Assembly: GCA_004555535.1 (NCBI GenBank)
Contig: SFHU01000100.1
Coordinates: 1 to 10,616 of the forward strand
Direction: 5' to 3'
DNA length: 10,616 nucleotides
Source of the DNA: Clostridiales bacterium
GTDB lineage: Bacteria > Bacillota > Clostridia > Christensenellales > Aristaeellaceae
The translations under genes were made by a program, and so were the position numbers. How positions within the stretch are numbered: the first letter of the stretch is position 1; each line of letters opens with the position of its first letter. Shown one piece after another: positions 6,435 through 10,616 of this stretch. The notes beneath the pieces are model-generated. The model was not told the origin of the DNA, did not search any database, and saw only the letters and a list, made by a program, of their open reading frames with translations.

Positions 6435-7305
6435 ACAAGCAGACGTCACGGCCCGCCGGCGCAAGGAGGGGCAGTTCACCCAGGTTCTGCGCCGCCTGAG
6501 CAAGAATACATCCGCCATGATCGGCCTGGTACTGATCCTCCTCCTCATCCTGATCGCCGTCTTCGCGCCGTGGATCACACCCTATGACTACACCAAGATG
6601 GACATCAAGGCGAAGTACGCCGGCTCCAGCCTGCAGCATCTCTTCGGCTGCGACGAGTTGGGACGCGACATCTTCTCCCGCTGCATCTATGGCGCGCGCG
6701 CCTCGCTGAGCCTCGGCCTGCTGGCCTCGCTGGTTTCCACGCTGGTGGGCCTGGTGCTCGGATCTCTGGTGGGCTACTTCGGCGGCTGGGTGGATACCGT
6801 CATCATGCGCCTGCTCGACATCCTGCAGGCCATCCCGGGCATGCTGCTCTCCATCGCGATCTCCGCGGCGCTGGGCTCCGGCTTCAGCAACACCATCATC
6901 GCGCTCTCCATCGGCGGCATCCCGATGACCGTCCGTCTGCTGCGCGGCTCGATCCTGACCGTGCGCAAGCAGGAATACATCGAGGCTGCCGAGAAGATCA
7001 ACTGCAGCAAGTTCCGCGTCATCACCGCGCACATCCTGCCCAACTCCATCGCGCCGCTGATCGTCTCCGTCACGATGGGCATCGGCAACACGATCCTGCA
7101 GGCCGCCAGCCTGAGCTACATCGGTCTGGGCGTGCAGCCGCCGACGCCGGAATGGGGCGCGATGCTCTCCGCGGGCAAGGGCGTGGTCATGAAGTATCCG
7201 CATCTTTGCCTGTTCCCCGGCCTGTGCATCATGATCGTCGTGCTCTCCTTCAACATGCTGGGCGACGGCCTGCGCGACGCGATGGACCCCAAGCTCAAGA
7301 ACTAA
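6427..7305 (+). CDS. dppC: ABC transporter permease, DppC/OppC type
   Basis: A 292-residue second permease, pairing with the DppB-type protein. A basic N-terminus is followed by a hydrophobic helix (MIGLVLILLLILIAVFAPWI) and the family motif FGCDELGRDIFSRCIYGARA, close to the canonical 'GTDxLGRDxxSRxxYGxR'. The EAA loop begins at about 184 (YIEAAEKINCSKFRVITAHI then LPN). Its usual Gly is replaced by Asn192, though the rest is conserved. The C-terminal block SYIGLGVQPPTPEWGAML is characteristic. The start at 6427 (ATGCGTAA overlap with the preceding stop) has AGGAGG about 10 bases upstream. A longer in-frame start at 6364 would lie deep in the upstream gene and add Arg-rich sequence foreign to the family. 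Confidence 0.95.
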   Translation: MRKQADVTARRRKEGQFTQVLRRLSKNTSAMIGLVLILLLILIAVFAPWITPYDYTKMDIKAKYAGSSLQHLFGCDELGRDIFSRCIYGARASLSLGLLASLVSTLVGLVLGSLVGYFGGWVDTVIMRLLDILQAIPGMLLSIAISAALGSGFSNTIIALSIGGIPMTVRLLRGSILTVRKQEYIEAAEKINCSKFRVITAHILPNSIAPLIVSVTMGIGNTILQAASLSYIGLGVQPPTPEWGAMLSAGKGVVMKYPHLCLFPGLCIMIVVLSFNMLGDGLRDAMDPKLKN

Positions 7306-7318
7306 GGGAGGAACCGAT

Positions 7319-8320
7319 ATGGAAAACAAGAATTCGCTGCTGTCGGTTCGTCACCTGACAGTGGAATACACCTCCGAGGGCGAGATCATCCACGCCGTCA
7401 ACGACGTGTCCTTCGATCTGGAAAAGGGCAAGACCATCGGCCTGGTCGGCGAGACCGGCGCGGGCAAGACGACCATTGCCAAGTCCATCCTGCGCATCCT
7501 GCCGGAGCCGCCTGCGCGCGTCAAACAGGGCGAAATCTGGTTTGAGGGCAAGGAGCTTCTCGCGCTGCCGGAGGAGAAGATGCGTACCATCCGCGGCAAA
7601 AACATCTCCATGATCTTCCAGGACCCCATGACGGCGCTCAACCCGATCATGCGCATTGGCGAGCAGATCGCCGAGGTCATCGAGCTGCACGAGAAGTGCG
7701 GCAAGGCCGAGGCCGTCAAGAAGGCCAAGGAGATGCTGGAGATGGTCAACATCCCCGGCGATCGCTATTACGAGTATCCCCATCAGTTCTCCGGCGGCAT
7801 GAAGCAGCGCGTGGTCATCGCCATGGCGCTGGCCTGCAACCCGGATCTGCTGCTGGCGGACGAGCCCACCACCGCACTGGATGTGACCATTCAGGCGCAG
7901 GTGCTGGACATGATCAACGACCTCAAGCGCAAGTTCAACACCTCCATGATCATGATCACGCACGACCTGGGCGTCGTCGCCGAGGTCTGCGACACGGTCG
8001 CCGTCGTCTATGCCGGAGAGGTTGTGGAATACGGCACAAAGGAGCAGATCTTCGACAATCCGCTCTTCCCGTACACGATCGGCCTGTTCGGCTCGCTGCC
8101 GGATCTGAACGCCGACGTCGAGCGACTTTCGCCGATCGAAGGCCTGCCGCCGAACCCGGCGGACCTGCCCAAGGGCTGCGCCTTCAACCCGCGCTGCCCG
8201 CACGCCTGCGAGGAATGCCGCAGGGAGCATCTGCCGCTGGTGGATGTCGGCGAAGGGCACCTGTGCCGCTGCTGCCGGCTTGATGCCATTGCCGCCGAAA
8301 AGAACGGGAAGGAGGCCTGA
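7319..8320 (+). CDS. dppD: ABC transporter ATPase, DppD/OppD type
   Basis: A 333-residue cytosolic ATPase that energises import as a heterodimer with the next gene product. Motifs appear in order: Walker A GETGAGKTT (44-52), Q-loop FQDPMTALNP, signature FSGGMKQR (157-164), Walker B LLLADEP (Asp181, Glu182), and H-loop THD (His215). The C-terminal oligopeptide-transporter extension contains four cysteines spaced C-x5-C-x3-C-x2-C (Cys287, 293, 297, 300) and a further C-x-C-C at 316-319. This region is reported to hold an iron-sulfur cluster in some OppD proteins, so it could do so here. GGGAGG (7306-7311) sits 7 bases before ATG. It lies 13 bases after the permease gene in the same operon. Confidence 0.96.
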   Translation: MENKNSLLSVRHLTVEYTSEGEIIHAVNDVSFDLEKGKTIGLVGETGAGKTTIAKSILRILPEPPARVKQGEIWFEGKELLALPEEKMRTIRGKNISMIFQDPMTALNPIMRIGEQIAEVIELHEKCGKAEAVKKAKEMLEMVNIPGDRYYEYPHQFSGGMKQRVVIAMALACNPDLLLADEPTTALDVTIQAQVLDMINDLKRKFNTSMIMITHDLGVVAEVCDTVAVVYAGEVVEYGTKEQIFDNPLFPYTIGLFGSLPDLNADVERLSPIEGLPPNPADLPKGCAFNPRCPHACEECRREHLPLVDVGEGHLCRCCRLDAIAAEKNGKEA

Positions 8321-8323
8321 GCG

Positions 8324-9286
<963 letters not shown>

Positions 9287-9300
9287 AAAAGACTTACGCA

Positions 9301-9314
9301 GCGGCGCAGGCCGC
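9301..9314 (+). repeat. Short hairpin between dppF and the esterase gene
   Basis: GCGGC-GCAG-GCCGC makes a 5-bp GC stem with a 4-base loop in the 47-base gap. No T-run follows, so transcription probably continues into the esterase gene. It could modestly shape mRNA decay between the two cistrons. Confidence 0.35.
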
Positions 9315-9333
9315 AACCAAAGGGAGGCTCGTT

Positions 9334-10545
9334 ATGCAAGCACAGAGACGACAGGAAGAGGCCGGCGTGATCGGAATCACAGCCGTCACGTCGGCCTACG
9401 GCGCCGGACAGAGGCTGACCTCTGTCGCCCTCGAATACAGCGAGGCGATGGACGGGAGCAGGCTCACTGCGGACGATTATGCCATTGAGGGGCTGCAAAT
9501 CACTGGCATGTGCACGTCGGATGCGGCCCGCGGAGAAATCGACTGGACGGGGCGCTTCGTGCAGCTTCTTGTGGATGGCGATCCCGCGTCGCTGTCGCTG
9601 TGCGAGCATGTCGGGCGCGGCCCGGCGGCCCGGCTGAGCATCCGGCGGCCCGTGCTGTCCGTCACGCAGAAGCGCGACCTCGTCACCGCGAGCGGACGCA
9701 CGGCGCCCGCCTTCTCCGGCCGCCCGACGACGGGCATTGATTACGGCATCGCGGAACGCTTTTCCACGATGACCTTCACCACCAGGAACGGCAGGAAGCT
9801 CGATTACAACCTCTACATTCCCGAGCATATGGTCGCGGGGCAGACCTATCCCATCGTGCTCTTTATGCATGACGCGGGCTCCTGCTCCCAGGATACGGAC
9901 GCGCCCCTCCTGCAGGGGACGGGCGCAACCGTATGGGCCATCGAGTCGTATTACAGCCGGCGTCCCTGCTTCGTGCTGGCGCCGCACTATCCGAATGTCT
10001 GCGCGAGCGACGATTTCAGGGTGACCTGGGAGGCTGAGGCCACGGTGGAGCTGCTCGAGTTCCTCTGTGCCAGCTATCCCGTCGATCGCCGCAGGATCTA
10101 CGGCACGGGCCAGTCGATGGGCTGCATGATGCTCTGCGAGCTGATGCTGTGCCACCCGCGCTTCTTTGCGGGCTGTCTGCTCGTCGCGGGCCAGTGGGAT
10201 CCGGAGCGCATGAAGGCAGCGAAGGAGGAAAACCTCTGGGTGATCGTCTCCAGCGGGGACGCGAAGGCGTTCCCCATCATGCGCAAGGCGATGGACAATC
10301 TGCGCGACGCCGGCGGGAATGTCTGCATGAGCCACATCAGCGCGCGCGCGGACGCCGCCTGGCTGGACGCGGCCATCCGCAGCCAGAAGCAGAAGGGCGC
10401 AAACCTCAACTTCACCTGGTTCGAGGGACGCAGCGTTATTCCGGACGCGCAGGACGTCAACCCCGGCGCGCACCATGTGAACACCTGGGTCAAGGCGTAT
10501 GACATCAAGGCGCTGCGGGAGTGGCTCTTTGAGCAGCGCCTGTGA
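9334..10545 (+). CDS. EstA-like esterase: Ig-like domain plus alpha/beta hydrolase
   Basis: A 403-residue two-domain hydrolase. Residues about 12-115 (GITAVTSAYGAGQRLTSVAL, then YSEAMDGSRLTADDYAIEG) resemble the Ig-like N-terminal domain of EstA-type esterases. Residues about 140-403 are an alpha/beta hydrolase of the esterase D/prolyl oligopeptidase style. Predicted catalytic parts are an oxyanion loop near LFMHDAGS (His179-Ser183), nucleophile GQSMG (Ser261), acid Asp309 (VSSGDAKAF) and His380 or His381 (GAHHVNTW). Known relatives cleave carboxylic esters. There is no signal peptide and no alternative start in the frame up to the preceding stop, so it acts in the cytosol, unlike many secreted EstA-type enzymes. 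AGGGAGG (9321-9327) supports ATG at 9334. It lies 47 bases after dppF with no terminator, hence probably co-transcribed with the importer and acting on imported substrate. The chemical substrate is unknown; siderophore or acyl ester hydrolysis are possibilities only. Confidence 0.85.
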   Translation: MQAQRRQEEAGVIGITAVTSAYGAGQRLTSVALEYSEAMDGSRLTADDYAIEGLQITGMCTSDAARGEIDWTGRFVQLLVDGDPASLSLCEHVGRGPAARLSIRRPVLSVTQKRDLVTASGRTAPAFSGRPTTGIDYGIAERFSTMTFTTRNGRKLDYNLYIPEHMVAGQTYPIVLFMHDAGSCSQDTDAPLLQGTGATVWAIESYYSRRPCFVLAPHYPNVCASDDFRVTWEAEATVELLEFLCASYPVDRRRIYGTGQSMGCMMLCELMLCHPRFFAGCLLVAGQWDPERMKAAKEENLWVIVSSGDAKAFPIMRKAMDNLRDAGGNVCMSHISARADAAWLDAAIRSQKQKGANLNFTWFEGRSVIPDAQDVNPGAHHVNTWVKAYDIKALREWLFEQRL

Positions 10546-10563
10546 CGGGAGGAGGAACAACGG

Positions 10564-10616
10564 ATGATCGATTTTTCCTGCAAGCATGACATCTGGCTGG
10601 AGGATGAGGACGGCAG
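10564..10616 (+). CDS. Start of a gene cut by the window edge
   Basis: ATG at 10564 follows a strong GGAGGAGG (10548-10555) with 8 bases between, and lies 18 bases after the esterase stop, so it is probably the next gene of the operon. Only 17 full codons are visible (MIDFSCKHDIWLEDEDG). The IWLEDEDG block resembles the beginning of some ModE-type winged-helix proteins, but this is too short for a call. Confidence 0.6.
   Translation, partial: MIDFSCKHDIWLEDEDG

Overview
The window looks like a high-GC, Gram-positive-type genome, most likely a gut or anaerobic-digester member of the Clostridia. This rests on strong GGAGG-type ribosome binding sites throughout, GC-rich codon use, Opp/Dpp proteins of clostridial style, and an LPXTG-like motif in a broken surface protein. 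The placement is an inference; no rRNA or marker gene is present.

Layout. Positions 1-455 hold an AT-rich stretch and then the decayed middle of a BD-FAE/carboxylesterase-type alpha/beta hydrolase. Positions 456-1337 hold a secreted, possibly sortase-anchored protein broken by two single-base indels. Convergent to it, at 1312-2190 on the minus strand, is an intact LysR-type regulator. Divergent from the regulator, at 2417-3637, is a cytosolic protein of the neutral/alkaline ceramidase-like (Zn amidase) family. From 3841 to 9286 runs a complete peptide-type ABC importer: binding protein, two permeases, two ATPases. At 9334-10545 follows a cytosolic EstA-like esterase (Ig-like domain plus alpha/beta hydrolase). 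The first 17 codons of one more gene begin at 10564.

How the parts fit. The same composite site, CATAAATC-N11-CGGTTTGAT overlapping a -35 box, lies in front of both the amidase gene and the ABC operon. At the first location it also covers the -10 and spacer of a near-consensus minus-strand promoter for the LysR gene. This suggests a self-contained module: one LysR regulator that represses itself and controls two promoters, an importer, and two cytosolic hydrolases, one predicted to cut an amide and one an ester. The substrate cannot be read from sequence. A reasonable inference is a small imported compound carrying both bond types, such as an acylated amino acid, peptide or lipopeptide-like molecule.

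Regulatory fine structure. The amidase mRNA leader carries a very stable GC hairpin just upstream of its ribosome binding site. The ABC leader carries a nested pair of stems that cannot easily form together. A 10-bp perfect stem followed by a short T-run lies between the binding-protein gene and the permeases, which probably lowers expression of the membrane and ATPase genes relative to the binding protein.
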